Shown: positions 1 through 8,840 of the stretch, piece by piece
Position numbering within the stretch: the stretch's first letter is position 1
Layout of the letters: every line of letters begins with the position of its first letter
Origin: Larkinella sp965227735
GTDB taxonomy: Bacteria; Bacteroidota; Bacteroidia; Cytophagales; Spirosomataceae
Reading direction: 5' to 3'
Assembly: GCF_965227735.1 (NCBI RefSeq)
Contig: NZ_OZ245776.1
Coordinates: 992,001 to 1,056,000, forward strand
Length of the DNA: 64,000 bases
Notes under the pieces: model-generated
What the model saw: only the letters and a program-made list of their open reading frames with translations
Told to the model about the DNA's origin: nothing
The model's database searches: none
Translations under genes and position numbers: made by a program

Positions 1-879
1 GGCGGCCTGGCGGATTTTGCATATCTGCCGACACACCGGGTGGGCTATGCCATTATGATCAATGCCGCGAATGGAAATGCCCTGGCCCGGATTGGGAACC
101 TGATCCGGAGTTTTCAGACCGCCCCTTTCCAGACCGACTCGACCCGCAAAAAACCGGTGGACCAACAACTCGATGATGCGATTTCGGGTTATTATGTTCC
201 GATCAATCCGCGGGTGCAAAAGATGTATTTTCAACAGCGGATTGTGGATATAAAGCGCCTTTGGCGGAACGGAAATTTTCTTTTTAGCCGAAACCTGTTC
301 GGGGGTGGTTTAGAAACCCACGTCGCCGTGACCGACCGGCAGTATGCCTCGCCCGAAACCGGAAAAATCAGTGTTGTGCAGGTACAGGACCCGCTGGCGG
401 GGGAAGTCGTTCACATGGGAAGTCTGGCTCTGATGCGGATTTCACCGGTTCTAGCCTATGGTCAATACCTGCTCAGTATTCTCTGGATCCTGTATCTGCT
501 GGGTTCGGTGATTTTCGGCAGCGTCTGGTTGATCCGACACGGACGGGCCAGACAGGGCCGTAAGGAGACGCGCAGCGTTATTCTGTGGCCTTTTCTGACG
601 AGTCTTCTTTTTGTGGTGACCTCGGTTCTGGGCATCATCGGCGGACAGGATCCAATGGAACGGCTGGGAAAGATGGGATTTCTATCGGTTTCCGCGCTGA
701 TATTGTCCATTCTTTTTGCCCTGGCGGCCGTCTGGTCCGTCATCAGGCTGATTCAGAAACGGAAAGCTAACGTGAGCAGAATCCTATACTGGCACATGGT
801 CGTGCTGTCGGTTCTGCATGTCATGGCCACCGGTTATTTAACGTGGTTTGGAGCCATTGGCGTACCAAGCTGGCAGTAA
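1..879 (+). CDS. Serine hydrolase (beta-lactamase family), C-terminal part, membrane-anchored
   Basis: The reading frame is open from base 1, so the gene begins upstream of the window and only its last 292 codons are present. The first residues (LPTHRVGYAIMINAANG) look like the end of a class C beta-lactamase/penicillin-binding-like fold, where a GY-x-V/I-M-I-N strand closes the sheet. The catalytic SxxK would lie outside the window. After a soluble stretch come four hydrophobic segments (roughly bases 475-540, 580-650, 675-745 and 780-850), so the enzyme would be anchored in the membrane by its C-terminus, an arrangement known among Bacteroidota serine hydrolases. A GTG at base 40 could be mistaken for the start, but homology-like sequence continues before it. 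The family call rests on a short stretch. The substrate cannot be told. Confidence 0.6.
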   Translation, partial: GGLADFAYLPTHRVGYAIMINAANGNALARIGNLIRSFQTAPFQTDSTRKKPVDQQLDDAISGYYVPINPRVQKMYFQQRIVDIKRLWRNGNFLFSRNLFGGGLETHVAVTDRQYASPETGKISVVQVQDPLAGEVVHMGSLALMRISPVLAYGQYLLSILWILYLLGSVIFGSVWLIRHGRARQGRKETRSVILWPFLTSLLFVVTSVLGIIGGQDPMERLGKMGFLSVSALILSILFALAAVWSVIRLIQKRKANVSRILYWHMVVLSVLHVMATGYLTWFGAIGVPSWQ

Positions 880-1036
880 CGCACATCCGTCGGCCGGGCA
901 GAACGAACCACCAGAAATCCGTTCGATACCTTTCCCCGTTTTGGATACAACATCAAGAGATCTGGCTACTTTTTCGGAGCTGAACTGCCGCACCTTTGCA
1001 GCGTCAATAGTTGACTCCGATCAAACACGAGAACTT

Positions 1037-2047
1037 ATGAGCAGTATTCAAAAAACGAAATTAGGCAGTCAGGGGCTGGTCGTCCCCAAAATTGGCCTGG
1101 GGTGCATGGGCATGACGCAGATTGCGGGCATGGATATTTACGGAAAAGCCGACGAAGCCGAAGCCATTGCCACCATCCACCGCTCGCTCGAACTGGGCGG
1201 CAATTTTCTGGACACGGCGGACTTGTACGGCCCGCTCGCCAACGAGCGACTCGTGGCCAAAGCCATCCGGGAAAACCGGGATCAGTATGTGATTGCCACC
1301 AAGTTTGGCTACGAGATCGACGACAACGAGCAACTGACCTGGCGGATCAACGGCCAGCGGAGCTATGTCAAAAAAGCCGTCGAGCGTTCGCTAAAAAACC
1401 TGGGAACCGACTACATCGACCTCTATTACCTCCACCGCCTGGACCCCAACACGCCGATTGAAGAAACCGTGGGGGCCATGTCCGAACTGGTTCAGGAAGG
1501 AAAAATCGGGTACATCGGGCTGTCGGAAGTGGGTTCGGAAACCATTCGGAAGGCGCACAGCGTTCATCCCCTGACGGCGGTTCAGACCGAGTATTCCCTG
1601 TTTGAACGCAGTGTGGAGGAAGACGGTATTCTGGCAACGATTCAGGAACTGGGCATCGGTTTTGTGGCCTATTCGCCGTTAGGACGCGGATTTCTGTCCG
1701 GCGACATTCAGACACCGGATGATTTTCCTGCCAACGATTTCCGCCGGAGCATTCCCCGGTTTCAGGGGGAGCAGTTTTACAAAAACATTGAGCTGGTGAA
1801 CGAGATCAGGAAACTGGCCGCTGAAAAAGACATTACGCCCTCGCAACTGGCCATTGCCTGGGTGATTGCCAAAGGTTTTCTGCCGATTCCGGGGACCAAA
1901 CGCGTGAAATATGTGGAGCAGAACATGGCTTCGGCCAACCTAACGTTAAGTACCCGGGAATTGGATCGCCTGGAAGCCATTGTTCCGTTGGGTACCTCGA
2001 CCGGCGACCGCTATGATGCCACCGGAATGGCGATGGTTAGTTTATAA
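1037..2047 (+). CDS. Aldo/keto reductase
   Basis: NADPH-dependent oxidoreductase with a TIM-barrel fold, 336 residues, cytoplasmic. The catalytic tetrad of the family is visible: Asp59 and Tyr64 in FLDTADLYGP, Lys89 in VIATKFGYE, His133 in YYLHRLDP. The C-terminal cofactor-binding part (AYSPLGRGFLSG, then PIPGTKRVKYVEQN) is intact. The pattern GLGCMGM near the start is typical of the subfamily often labelled pyridoxal or general aldehyde reductase (AKR13-like). The frame is open back to 848, but those 63 codons overlap the previous gene and do not resemble the family, so I place the start at ATG 1037 (MSSIQKTKLG). A strong terminator follows at 2061. An AraC-type regulator lies just downstream, a common pairing for inducible aldehyde reductases, but the regulatory link is inferred. 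Confidence 0.93.
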   Translation: MSSIQKTKLGSQGLVVPKIGLGCMGMTQIAGMDIYGKADEAEAIATIHRSLELGGNFLDTADLYGPLANERLVAKAIRENRDQYVIATKFGYEIDDNEQLTWRINGQRSYVKKAVERSLKNLGTDYIDLYYLHRLDPNTPIEETVGAMSELVQEGKIGYIGLSEVGSETIRKAHSVHPLTAVQTEYSLFERSVEEDGILATIQELGIGFVAYSPLGRGFLSGDIQTPDDFPANDFRRSIPRFQGEQFYKNIELVNEIRKLAAEKDITPSQLAIAWVIAKGFLPIPGTKRVKYVEQNMASANLTLSTRELDRLEAIVPLGTSTGDRYDATGMAMVSL

Positions 2048-2060
2048 AAAATAGGATTGC

Positions 2061-2102
2061 AACCCGGAAAAGCCATCAGTAGAGCGGCTTTTCCGGGTTT
2101 TT
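2061..2102 (+). terminator. Rho-independent terminator after aldo/keto reductase
   Basis: Two perfectly complementary 14-base arms (AACCCGGAAAAGCC at 2061-2074, its reverse complement at 2085-2098) enclose a 10-base loop and run into a T tract. The palindrome begins 14 bases after the aldo/keto reductase stop, so the next gene (AraC) probably has its own promoter. Confidence 0.9.
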
Positions 2103-2117
2103 AAAATCGAAATCGGC

Positions 2118-3038
2118 ATGAAAAAGAACGACCATTCTCCCTATTTTATCCATTCAATCGCTGAATTACACCGGATCTTGGCGTTACCCAAACCGGAACA
2201 TCCGCTGGTGAGCGTAATTAATTTCGAAGAAATAACCTGCTACACGGATGAAAGCATGAGAAGCCTTATTTACAATTTTTACTCGATCTGCATCAAGAAA
2301 GGGTTCAAAGGAAAATTAAAGTATGGTCAGAACTACTATGATTTCGACGAAGGCATCATGACTTTCTTTTCACCGGGGCAAGTAATTTCCACGGATATCA
2401 CGGATGAGCTGGCGCTTTCGGGTTGGTGGCTGGTTGTCCATTCCGATTACATCCGGAATTATCAGTTGGCAAAATCAATCCGTAATTACGGATTTTTTTC
2501 GTATGCCGCGAATGAAGCTCTGCATCTTTCCGAAAAAGAAGAAGCAATGGCCGCTACCATTATGAAGAATATTGAACAGGAATATCGTTCGAATATTGAC
2601 TCCTACAGTCAGGATGTTATTGTGTCGCACATCGAATTATTGCTCAATTATTCAAACCGGTTCTACAACCGGCAGTTCATCACCCGCAAGGCTGCCAACA
2701 ATGATTTGCTGATCAAGCTGGAAACACTGCTGGCAGATTATTTTTCCGGCGGGAAAGTGCAGGAACTGGGCCTGCCGACGGTGCACTACATTTCGGAACA
2801 ACTCGCCATTTCGCCGAACTATTTAAGCGACCTGCTGCGCAACCTGACGGGCCAAAGCACCCAGCAACACATCCATAATAAACTGATCGAAAAAGCGCAG
2901 GAAATCCTGACGACCACTTCCCTCTCCGTAAGCGAAATTGCGTATCAACTCGGTTTTGAATACCCGCAGTCGTTTAGCAAACTGTTCAAGAATAAAACGA
3001 ATCTCTCTCCGCTCGAATTCCGGCATACATTCAACTAG
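2118..3038 (+). CDS. AraC family transcriptional regulator
   Basis: 306 residues. The C-terminal third (about 205-306) holds the two helix-turn-helix motifs of the AraC/XylS family: LGLPTVHYISEQLAISPNYLSDLLR and then VSEIAYQLGFEYPQSFSKLFK with the usual NLSPLEFR end. The N-terminal 200 residues would be a sensor domain that I cannot assign to a ligand class. It starts at ATG 2118, 15 bases beyond the upstream terminator. Codon use and base composition are AT-richer than the flanking genes. By context it may control the aldo/keto reductase before it, but I see no operator that proves it. Confidence 0.88.
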   Translation: MKKNDHSPYFIHSIAELHRILALPKPEHPLVSVINFEEITCYTDESMRSLIYNFYSICIKKGFKGKLKYGQNYYDFDEGIMTFFSPGQVISTDITDELALSGWWLVVHSDYIRNYQLAKSIRNYGFFSYAANEALHLSEKEEAMAATIMKNIEQEYRSNIDSYSQDVIVSHIELLLNYSNRFYNRQFITRKAANNDLLIKLETLLADYFSGGKVQELGLPTVHYISEQLAISPNYLSDLLRNLTGQSTQQHIHNKLIEKAQEILTTTSLSVSEIAYQLGFEYPQSFSKLFKNKTNLSPLEFRHTFN

Positions 3039-3411
3039 GTTTCCGAAGTAATAGAAATACATTGCCGGAGCGGATCATAATCGAAGCCGATTACGATCTG
3101 CACTTTATTTGTTCTTTCTGCCCCTACATTGTGTCTTGTAACAAGTCAATTTAAAATTGTTTTTACAAGCAATAAAACTATATACAAAACACTATTATCA
3201 GACAAAAATATCCATTTCTACAATCGGAATAAGTATACCGTTTGATAACTTAACCCGCATTACCCTTTTAAATAATGCAGTTCCTGGTCATGCGGTCACG
3301 CCATTTAGCCCGCCGGATGAAGCTTTTGGGTGTAGGCCGATAATTCACTTCCTCTCCTGATAAAGAATCAATGTACCATCCTATAAATAAATTCTATATT
3401 TGTAGTAGCAT
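3039..3411. other. AT-rich intergenic region with promoter, no gene
   Basis: About 370 bases with no convincing coding region. A 67-codon open frame at 3157-3360 has no recognisable features and no cleavable signal. Near its right end there is a -7 box (3395-3402) that suits the CotH-domain gene. Confidence 0.5.
3395..3402 (+). promoter_or_regulatory. Bacteroidota-type -7 box TATATTTG
   Basis: TATATTTG matches the TAnnTTTG consensus exactly. No clear TTG appears at the expected -33 spacing. It would give the CotH-domain gene a leader of about 100 bases if translation starts at 3514, supporting that start over ATG 3412. Confidence 0.45.
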
Positions 3412-3513
3412 ATGACGCAGAAACAGAACTTGTTCCGTTTGAAAAGCCTGTTTAGTCGTTATATACCTTCCAACCCCTTTTATATCACTTCTTACTTAAA
3501 TTTTTCTCGCGTT

Positions 3514-6147
3514 ATGAAGCAAACCTTTACCGCTATTAAATCACTGTATTCGTGTTTTTTGGGAATATTCCTGCTGATTTCCTTCCTGGAAACCACGGTA
3601 GTATCTGCACAATCCATTGGTGTAGAGCCTGAGAGCTTTCAGGTTGATAAATCAAGAAAGCTCATCGTCTGCAATCGAATTCCGACCATTCCACCCGGAC
3701 AACCGGCACGTCCGAAAATCATCTTCGATAAGGAATATACCTTTTCAGAAGCGACTGCGACTTTTGAAAAGGGGAAGGCCTACAAGATTAACAACAACGG
3801 AGCCATCTTTACCCTGTTCTTTACTAGCCTGCCGATCCTGAATGTTAAAACCGTTAACAGTAAAGCTATTAACGAAAAGGAAGACGATGTCCGGACGCCG
3901 GGAACGATTACCCTTTCTACCGCGGATAAGCCGCTGGTGACGTCTTACATGGGCATTCGGGTGCGGGGTAATTTCTCGAGAGGTTATCCGAAGAAAGGGT
4001 ATAATATGGAGTTGTGGAACGATATAAAAGGGGATGAAAGCCGGGATGTTAGTCTGGACGGTTTGCGCGAAGACAGTGACTATTATCTCCTGGCCATGTA
4101 CGGCGAATCCATGCGACTTCAGAATGCAACGGCGCATTCGCTCTGGCTAAAAACGCATACACTGCCGTATATCGCGAAAGAGCCGGAAGCCATTGGCGGA
4201 ATCCGATACCGGTATACCGACGTATTCATCAACGGTTCTTATAATGGAGTTTATTTGCTGACCGAAAAAGAAGACCGGAAGCAATTAAAACTTAAGAAAA
4301 TCACCGATGGTGGCGAAGTTCGGGGCGAACTCTACAAGACCAACCCGGGAAGCGCGACGAAATATACCGGCCCGTTGCCCGGCTACGATCCCAATGCAGG
4401 GCTGAGCTGGGGTGGGTTTGAAATCGATTATCCGAAACAGTCATTCTGGTTTAACCTCTATGACTTTGTGAACTTTATCGTCAATTCATCCAACCAGAAC
4501 TTTAAAGCCGGTATTTTCAATCGGGTGGAAATTACCAGTCTGATCGACAATTTCGTCTTCATTAACGCCATCCGCGCTGCGGATAACATGTCGAACAATC
4601 AGGTACTGGCGAAATACAAAGAAGGTGAAAAATACTTTTATCTTCCGTGGGATTTGGATGCTTCGTTTGGGTATGATTTTACGGGAAACAAAGAATACCA
4701 TACGAACGATGTCATGACCAACGGGCTCTATAACCGGCTCCTGTCGCAGGACCCCGATGGGTTTAAATCCAAACTCCGGAAACGCTGGTTTGAGCTGAGG
4801 GGCACCATTTACAGCCTGGAAAGTATCAAACAGGAATTGCGGAATAACTATAACCTGCTTCAGAATGAAGGCGCCTACGCCCGCGAAACCCTGCGGTGGC
4901 CCGACCGACTGGCATTAGCCGACTTCTCCTATATCGACCCCTGGCTCGAAAAACGCCTGGCTTTTCTGGACAAATATTTCGGAGCTTTTCCAGCCGACGC
5001 ACCCGCGCCCTTCGTGGTCACATTGACGTCGTTTACGGGCGTCATCGACGGAGCGCAGAAAAAACTGGACTGGGCCACCAGCAAAGAGCAAAATTCCCGC
5101 CGGTTTGAAGTGGAATTCAGCACCAACGGCAATTCCTACAGCAAAGTGGGTGAAGTGGCAGCAGCCGGTACCAGCGACGGCCCCCAAACCTACAGTTTCA
5201 CCCATTCGAATACCGCTTCACCGGCATATTACCGCCTGAAAATGATCAGTACGAGCGAAACTTCGCAGTACAGTAGCGTTGTCCAGATTACGGCACCAGG
5301 CGGTTGCACGCCACCGGAGGCTCCCTCCGTTAGTGCCAGTTCCACGACGGCGACATCCGGCCAAAGTGTACAATTGACGGCTACCGGGTGTGCGTATACG
5401 GTGGCCTGGAGTACCAACCAAACCGGATCGCCGATCACCGTGAACCCCGCCATAACGACCAGTTATACCGCCAAATGCCGGAAAGAAACCGGTTGCGAAA
5501 GCGGTTCCTCTGCCGCCGTTACGGTTACTATTAATAATCCAACCACTGTAACCGGCAATTTTGAAGGGTACCTCGATAAGGTCGAATGCGGAACGATACG
5601 GGGCTGGGTCTGGGATCGGAACAAACCGAACACCCCGCTGACGGTCGAGTTTCTGGAAGGCAACACCTCCCTGGGAACGGCCCTGGCCGATATTTACCGC
5701 GAGGACATCAAAGCCGCCGGTAAAGGCGACGGTCGGCACGTCTACAGCTTTCCGACGCCCGAGTCCTTGAAAGACAACCGGACCCACACCATTTCGGCGC
5801 GCGTGCTGGGCAGCACCTACACGCTGAAACAGGCACCCAAAGTGCTCGGTCCCTGCACCCCCGGCGCCCGCCTGAGCGCTTCGTCCGACGAAGAATCCGG
5901 CATCAGCATTTCCATCGCGCCGAATCCGACAAGTGGCGAATTTGAGGTGAGCTTCCACACCGCCACCTGGCAGCAGTCGACGGTATCGGTTGTCGATTTA
6001 CTGGGTCGCAACTGGTTTACAAGCACGCTGGAAGGCAGTGGAATTCAGAAGCAGAAAGTACGGTTAGCCGGTGCCACCGGGCTGTATATGGTTCAGGTTC
6101 AACAGGGGAAGGATGTTCGCACGAAAAGTCTGGTTCTGCAGAAATAA
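3514..6147 (+). CDS. CotH kinase domain protein, secreted, with T9SS type A sorting domain
   Basis: A large exported protein of 877 residues. I start it at ATG 3514, which gives a clean signal peptide (MKQTFTAIKSLYSC, hydrophobic core, cut after VSA before Q). The frame opens at ATG 3412, but that would put 34 residues before the signal. The CotH fold is seen in GIRVRGNFSRGYPKKGYNMELW-type sequence, then DYYLLAMYGESMRLQN, VFINGSYNGVYLLTE and the acidic FYLPWDLDASFGYD motif near residue 380. A fibronectin-like segment follows (RRFEVEFSTNG), then an Ig-like segment, an unusual domain at about bases 5550-5855 (EGYLDKVECGTIRGWVWDR), and last a type A sorting tail (IAPNPTSGEFEVSF to KSLVLQK). CotH proteins in spores are protein kinases. 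The role in Bacteroidota is unknown. The tail makes it a likely cargo of the type IX system. Confidence 0.88.
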   Translation: MKQTFTAIKSLYSCFLGIFLLISFLETTVVSAQSIGVEPESFQVDKSRKLIVCNRIPTIPPGQPARPKIIFDKEYTFSEATATFEKGKAYKINNNGAIFTLFFTSLPILNVKTVNSKAINEKEDDVRTPGTITLSTADKPLVTSYMGIRVRGNFSRGYPKKGYNMELWNDIKGDESRDVSLDGLREDSDYYLLAMYGESMRLQNATAHSLWLKTHTLPYIAKEPEAIGGIRYRYTDVFINGSYNGVYLLTEKEDRKQLKLKKITDGGEVRGELYKTNPGSATKYTGPLPGYDPNAGLSWGGFEIDYPKQSFWFNLYDFVNFIVNSSNQNFKAGIFNRVEITSLIDNFVFINAIRAADNMSNNQVLAKYKEGEKYFYLPWDLDASFGYDFTGNKEYHTNDVMTNGLYNRLLSQDPDGFKSKLRKRWFELRGTIYSLESIKQELRNNYNLLQNEGAYARETLRWPDRLALADFSYIDPWLEKRLAFLDKYFGAFPADAPAPFVVTLTSFTGVIDGAQKKLDWATSKEQNSRRFEVEFSTNGNSYSKVGEVAAAGTSDGPQTYSFTHSNTASPAYYRLKMISTSETSQYSSVVQITAPGGCTPPEAPSVSASSTTATSGQSVQLTATGCAYTVAWSTNQTGSPITVNPAITTSYTAKCRKETGCESGSSAAVTVTINNPTTVTGNFEGYLDKVECGTIRGWVWDRNKPNTPLTVEFLEGNTSLGTALADIYREDIKAAGKGDGRHVYSFPTPESLKDNRTHTISARVLGSTYTLKQAPKVLGPCTPGARLSASSDEESGISISIAPNPTSGEFEVSFHTATWQQSTVSVVDLLGRNWFTSTLEGSGIQKQKVRLAGATGLYMVQVQQGKDVRTKSLVLQK

Positions 6148-6167
6148 GCGGTTTTAATCCATGCATT

Positions 6168-6202
6168 GAGGGCCTGTCAGGAGTTGTTCCGGGCAGGCCC
6201 TC
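6168..6202 (+). terminator. Possible weak terminator after CotH gene
   Basis: GAGGGCCTG at 6168-6176 pairs with CAGGCCCTC at 6194-6202. It is placed right for the CotH gene, which stops at 6147, but no T tract follows, so it may be a plain hairpin. Confidence 0.4.
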
Positions 6203-6357
6203 GGTGTGTGTAAATCTGCGTAGTTTTAAAATTGCCCCCGAAACCGAATAAACTCAGGCATTTTTAGCCAAATTGCGGTTCAAAAACCCACACAGTCGGC
6301 AGGTATGCCACCAGCGTAAGCCGTCACCCTTGCACGACTGTTCATTCCCTGATTGGT

Positions 6358-7296
6358 ATGTTTAAAACAATTCCCTTTCTGGCTTTCCTCTTCTCCCCGT
6401 ATCTCGTCCAGGCGCAGCAACCTTTGCACATTTTGGCGATCAAAACGCCCAAAGAATTACACAGTTTTTTCCGGTGGACCGGCAAAGACCGGCCGATCAT
6501 CAGCGGGCACCGGGGCGGCATGGTGAAAGGATTTCCGGAAAATTCGATGGCGACGTTCGAGAACACGCTGAAACACACCCCGGCTTTTTTCGAGATCGAT
6601 CCGCGTCTGACCAAAGACAGCGTCATTGTGCTGATGCACGACGCAACGCTGGAACGAACCACCACCGGAACCGGGAAAGTGGGCGATTATATCTGGGCCG
6701 AACTGAAAAAATTGCGTCTGAAAGATGCGGAGGGCAACGTGACTGAACACCGCATTCCGACGCTGGCCGAAGCCATCGACTGGGCGCGGGGAAAAACGAT
6801 TCTGAATCTGGACAAAAAAGATGTACCGTTTCGGATGATTGCCGCGCTCATCAAAGAACACAAAGCCGACGCCTTCGTGATGCTCACCGTTCACACCGCC
6901 GACGAAGCCTTGTATTACTACAAAGGAAACAAAAACCAGATGTTTTCGGCCTTTGTGAAAACGCCCCAGGCGATGAAGGACTACGAAAAAGCTGGGATTC
7001 CGTTTTCTCAGCTGATCGCCTACATTGGCCCGGATGTCAAACCCGAAAACCAGGAAATGTACCGTTTGCTGAACGCAAAAGGTGTCATGTGCATGATTTC
7101 GGCGGCTCCCACCTACGACAAACTCAAAACGCCGGACGAGCGGGCAGCCGCTTACCGGGCGGTTTTCAACGACGGCGCCAGTATTCTCGAATCCGACCTG
7201 CCCATCGAAACCGCCGATGCCATTCAGCCGTTGGTTCCCGCCAAAAGTGCGAAGAGCATTTATTTTAAAAAAGCTGTGGTCAGTGACCGGTTCTGA
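6358..7296 (+). CDS. Glycerophosphodiester phosphodiesterase, exported
   Basis: Hydrolyses glycerophosphodiesters to glycerol 3-phosphate and an alcohol. 312 residues with a signal peptide (MFKTIPFLAFLFSPYLVQA, cut before QQ), so it acts in the periplasm or outside. The GDPD active site is visible: His51-Arg52 in ISGHRGG, Glu61 in FPENS, Glu79 and Asp81 in FEIDPRLT (metal ligands), and the catalytic His94 in LMHDATLER. The later family strand ILNLDKKD is also present. The start is ATG 6358, the only one giving the signal peptide. It stands alone between a possible terminator and a convergent gene. Likely role: scavenging phosphate and glycerol from lipid breakdown products. Confidence 0.92.
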   Translation: MFKTIPFLAFLFSPYLVQAQQPLHILAIKTPKELHSFFRWTGKDRPIISGHRGGMVKGFPENSMATFENTLKHTPAFFEIDPRLTKDSVIVLMHDATLERTTTGTGKVGDYIWAELKKLRLKDAEGNVTEHRIPTLAEAIDWARGKTILNLDKKDVPFRMIAALIKEHKADAFVMLTVHTADEALYYYKGNKNQMFSAFVKTPQAMKDYEKAGIPFSQLIAYIGPDVKPENQEMYRLLNAKGVMCMISAAPTYDKLKTPDERAAAYRAVFNDGASILESDLPIETADAIQPLVPAKSAKSIYFKKAVVSDRF

Positions 7297-7354
7297 TAGC
7301 AGCAATGCCGGGACCTGATTAAAGAACCGGCTTTCGGCAGAACCGGATCAGGGT

Positions 7355-7708
7355 TTATCGCTTCGCAACGGTTTGCCGCGTCAACCCCGCCAGCAGCAGC
7401 ATGGCCACGGCACAGATTGCCAGACCGCCGGATTCGCGGGCCAGTTCGACGTTGAGCGTTTTCATGCCCATTTCGTCCAATAAAAACCCTTCAAATTGCG
7501 GGGGCCACCAGTAAATGGCCGAAACCAGGTAGATGGCACCGGCCGCCAGATAAAACCACGGACGACCGGCGGTTCCGAACGCCATAAAACTGGCAATGGC
7601 GGCAAATCCATAAATGGGAACCCACACCTGTGGGTCGGGGTCGTTGTATTGAAAAGCCGCAAAGAGGGTGAACAATAAGCCGAACGTGATGGCAAGAATC
7701 TTCCGCAT
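7355..7708 (-). CDS. TMEM220-like small membrane protein
   Basis: 117 residues starting at ATG 7708 (MRKILAITFG). The frame is open further upstream to 7819, but that extension overlaps the TPR gene and looks non-coding. Three or four membrane helices are predicted by eye. The short motif FQYNDPDPQVWVPIYG after the first helix is characteristic of the TMEM220 family, which has no known function. The gene lies 35 bases after the TPR lipoprotein gene on the same strand, so the two probably share a transcript. Function unknown. Confidence 0.75.
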   Translation of the reverse strand: MRKILAITFGLLFTLFAAFQYNDPDPQVWVPIYGFAAIASFMAFGTAGRPWFYLAAGAIYLVSAIYWWPPQFEGFLLDEMGMKTLNVELARESGGLAICAVAMLLLAGLTRQTVAKR

Positions 7709-7743
7709 GGATTTAGAGTTTAAGAATTGTAAAGAAACGTCTT

Positions 7744-8517
7744 TTATTGACAGTATTCCGTTAGATACGCCTGGGCTTCGGAATAGCCCAGTTGTTTGGC
7801 CTGTTTCAGACTCAGACATCCATTTTCGCGCTGGTTCATCATGACCTGAGTCACGCCGAGGGCGTTGAACGCTTTGCCAAATTTAGCGTCCAGTTGCACG
7901 GTTTTCGTAAAATCGTTCAGGGCTTCGGGGTATTCTTCCTGCTGAAACCGGATGTTTCCCCGGTTGAAGTACGCCAGTGAATTTTTCGCATCCCGCTGGA
8001 TGGCCTGGTTGAAGTCCGACAAAGCCGAGACCAGATTCCCGCTGTTGGCAAACAGTTGACCCCGGTCGAGGTAAATGTCGGAGGAATCGGGTGCCCGGCG
8101 GATGGCTTCGGCGTAATCTTTCAATGCCGAATCGGTTTCGCCCCGGGCGGTTTTCAGCTTCGCCCGGTTGTAATACGGTTTATAAAAATCCGGTTTTAAC
8201 TGAATGGCCTGTTCATAATCCAGCAGGGCGTTTTCGTAGTCCTTCAACTCAAAATAGGCGACGCCCCGGCTGTTGAACGCTTCATAATTGTCCGCATCCG
8301 CATCAATCGCCTGATTCAGGGGCTGAATGGCTTCGCGAAATTTGCCCTGCTGCATCAAGGCCCGGGCCTCCGTCAGTTTGCCTTCCGACGACGTGCAGGA
8401 TTGCAGGATGAGCAGGCAATAAACAACAAGGCCCATTCCGAGCGATCTGCTGCTGTTTCTTAGGATTTTGTCGATACGGTAACGGCCTTTTAGGGTATTT
8501 AAAACGGTCTTTCTCAT
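7744..8517 (-). CDS. TPR-repeat lipoprotein
   Basis: 257 residues. A hydrophobic stretch ends in a lipobox-like LILQSC (Cys near residue 41), so it is probably a lipoprotein. The mature part is made of about five or six tetratricopeptide repeats, for example AIQPLNQAIDADADNYEAFN, ALLDYEQAIQLKPDFYKPYY and ALSDFNQAIQRDAKNSLAYF, with the alternating small and aromatic positions of the repeat. It ends with a short Cys-containing tail (YLTEYCQ). Such proteins act as scaffolds. The partner is not evident. An internal ATG at 8436 is possible but would leave the signal without a positive N-terminus, so I keep 8517. A -7 box lies 22 bases upstream. Confidence 0.82.
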   Translation of the reverse strand: MRKTVLNTLKGRYRIDKILRNSSRSLGMGLVVYCLLILQSCTSSEGKLTEARALMQQGKFREAIQPLNQAIDADADNYEAFNSRGVAYFELKDYENALLDYEQAIQLKPDFYKPYYNRAKLKTARGETDSALKDYAEAIRRAPDSSDIYLDRGQLFANSGNLVSALSDFNQAIQRDAKNSLAYFNRGNIRFQQEEYPEALNDFTKTVQLDAKFGKAFNALGVTQVMMNQRENGCLSLKQAKQLGYSEAQAYLTEYCQ

Positions 8518-8538
8518 AGGATCAGCGTAAAATTGCTA

Positions 8539-8546
8539 CAAAAGTA
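8539..8546 (-). promoter_or_regulatory. -7 box for the TPR lipoprotein gene
   Basis: On the minus strand the bases read TACTTTTG, an exact TAnnTTTG match, 22 bases upstream of the gene start. I see no clear -33 TTG. Confidence 0.45.
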
Positions 8547-8668
8547 GCCAGCGGCTTTTATTTTCCTGCATAAATTACTAATTTTGCACCCGGCAAACAG
8601 GCACTACCAGCTCCTGCTGAATCCCCCAGGTCTTGACAGAAGCAAGGGTAGGCGGTCGTAGCGGTGAG

Positions 8669-8803
8669 ATGTCGGTTTGCCTTTTTTTGTTTTCCAGCAT
8701 TCTGACCGCGGCCCAATCGCTTCAGAACCTGATTCGCTCAACGGAAAATCAAAAATCCGATCGTCTGATTGAACGATTATCTTTGTTGTTGAACGCATTC
8801 TAA
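8669..8803 (+). CDS. Possible 44-residue exported peptide
   Basis: ATG 8669 opens a 44-codon frame whose product begins MSVCLFLFSSILTAAQ, which looks like a short signal peptide, followed by a polar, helix-prone tail (SLQNLIRSTENQK, then RLIERLSLLLNAF). A -7 box sits about 80 bases upstream. Against it: the only other support is the signal-like start, and a second -7 box lies inside the frame. It could equally be a chance frame or the remnant of a larger gene. Confidence 0.25.
   Translation: MSVCLFLFSSILTAAQSLQNLIRSTENQKSDRLIERLSLLLNAF
8778..8785 (+). promoter_or_regulatory. -7 box for transaldolase gene
   Basis: TATCTTTG is an exact TAnnTTTG match, 55 bases before ATG 8841. No convincing -33 TTG is seen. 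Confidence 0.45.
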
Positions 8804-8840
8804 TCACTCATATCATCTCTTTTCTTTCAGTGTAGACTCT

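Larger units (their letters stand above)
8518..8840. other. Divergent intergenic region between TPR gene and transaldolase
   Basis: About 320 bases holding three TAnnTTTG boxes: one leftward (8539-8546) and two rightward (TAATTTTG at 8579-8586, TATCTTTG at 8778-8785). A short open frame at 8669-8803 lies inside it and is listed separately. Confidence 0.5.

Noticed and set aside
3157..3360. 67-codon frame before the CotH gene
   Set aside because: It has no signal peptide, no family resemblance and no own promoter. Open frames are expected by chance at this length.
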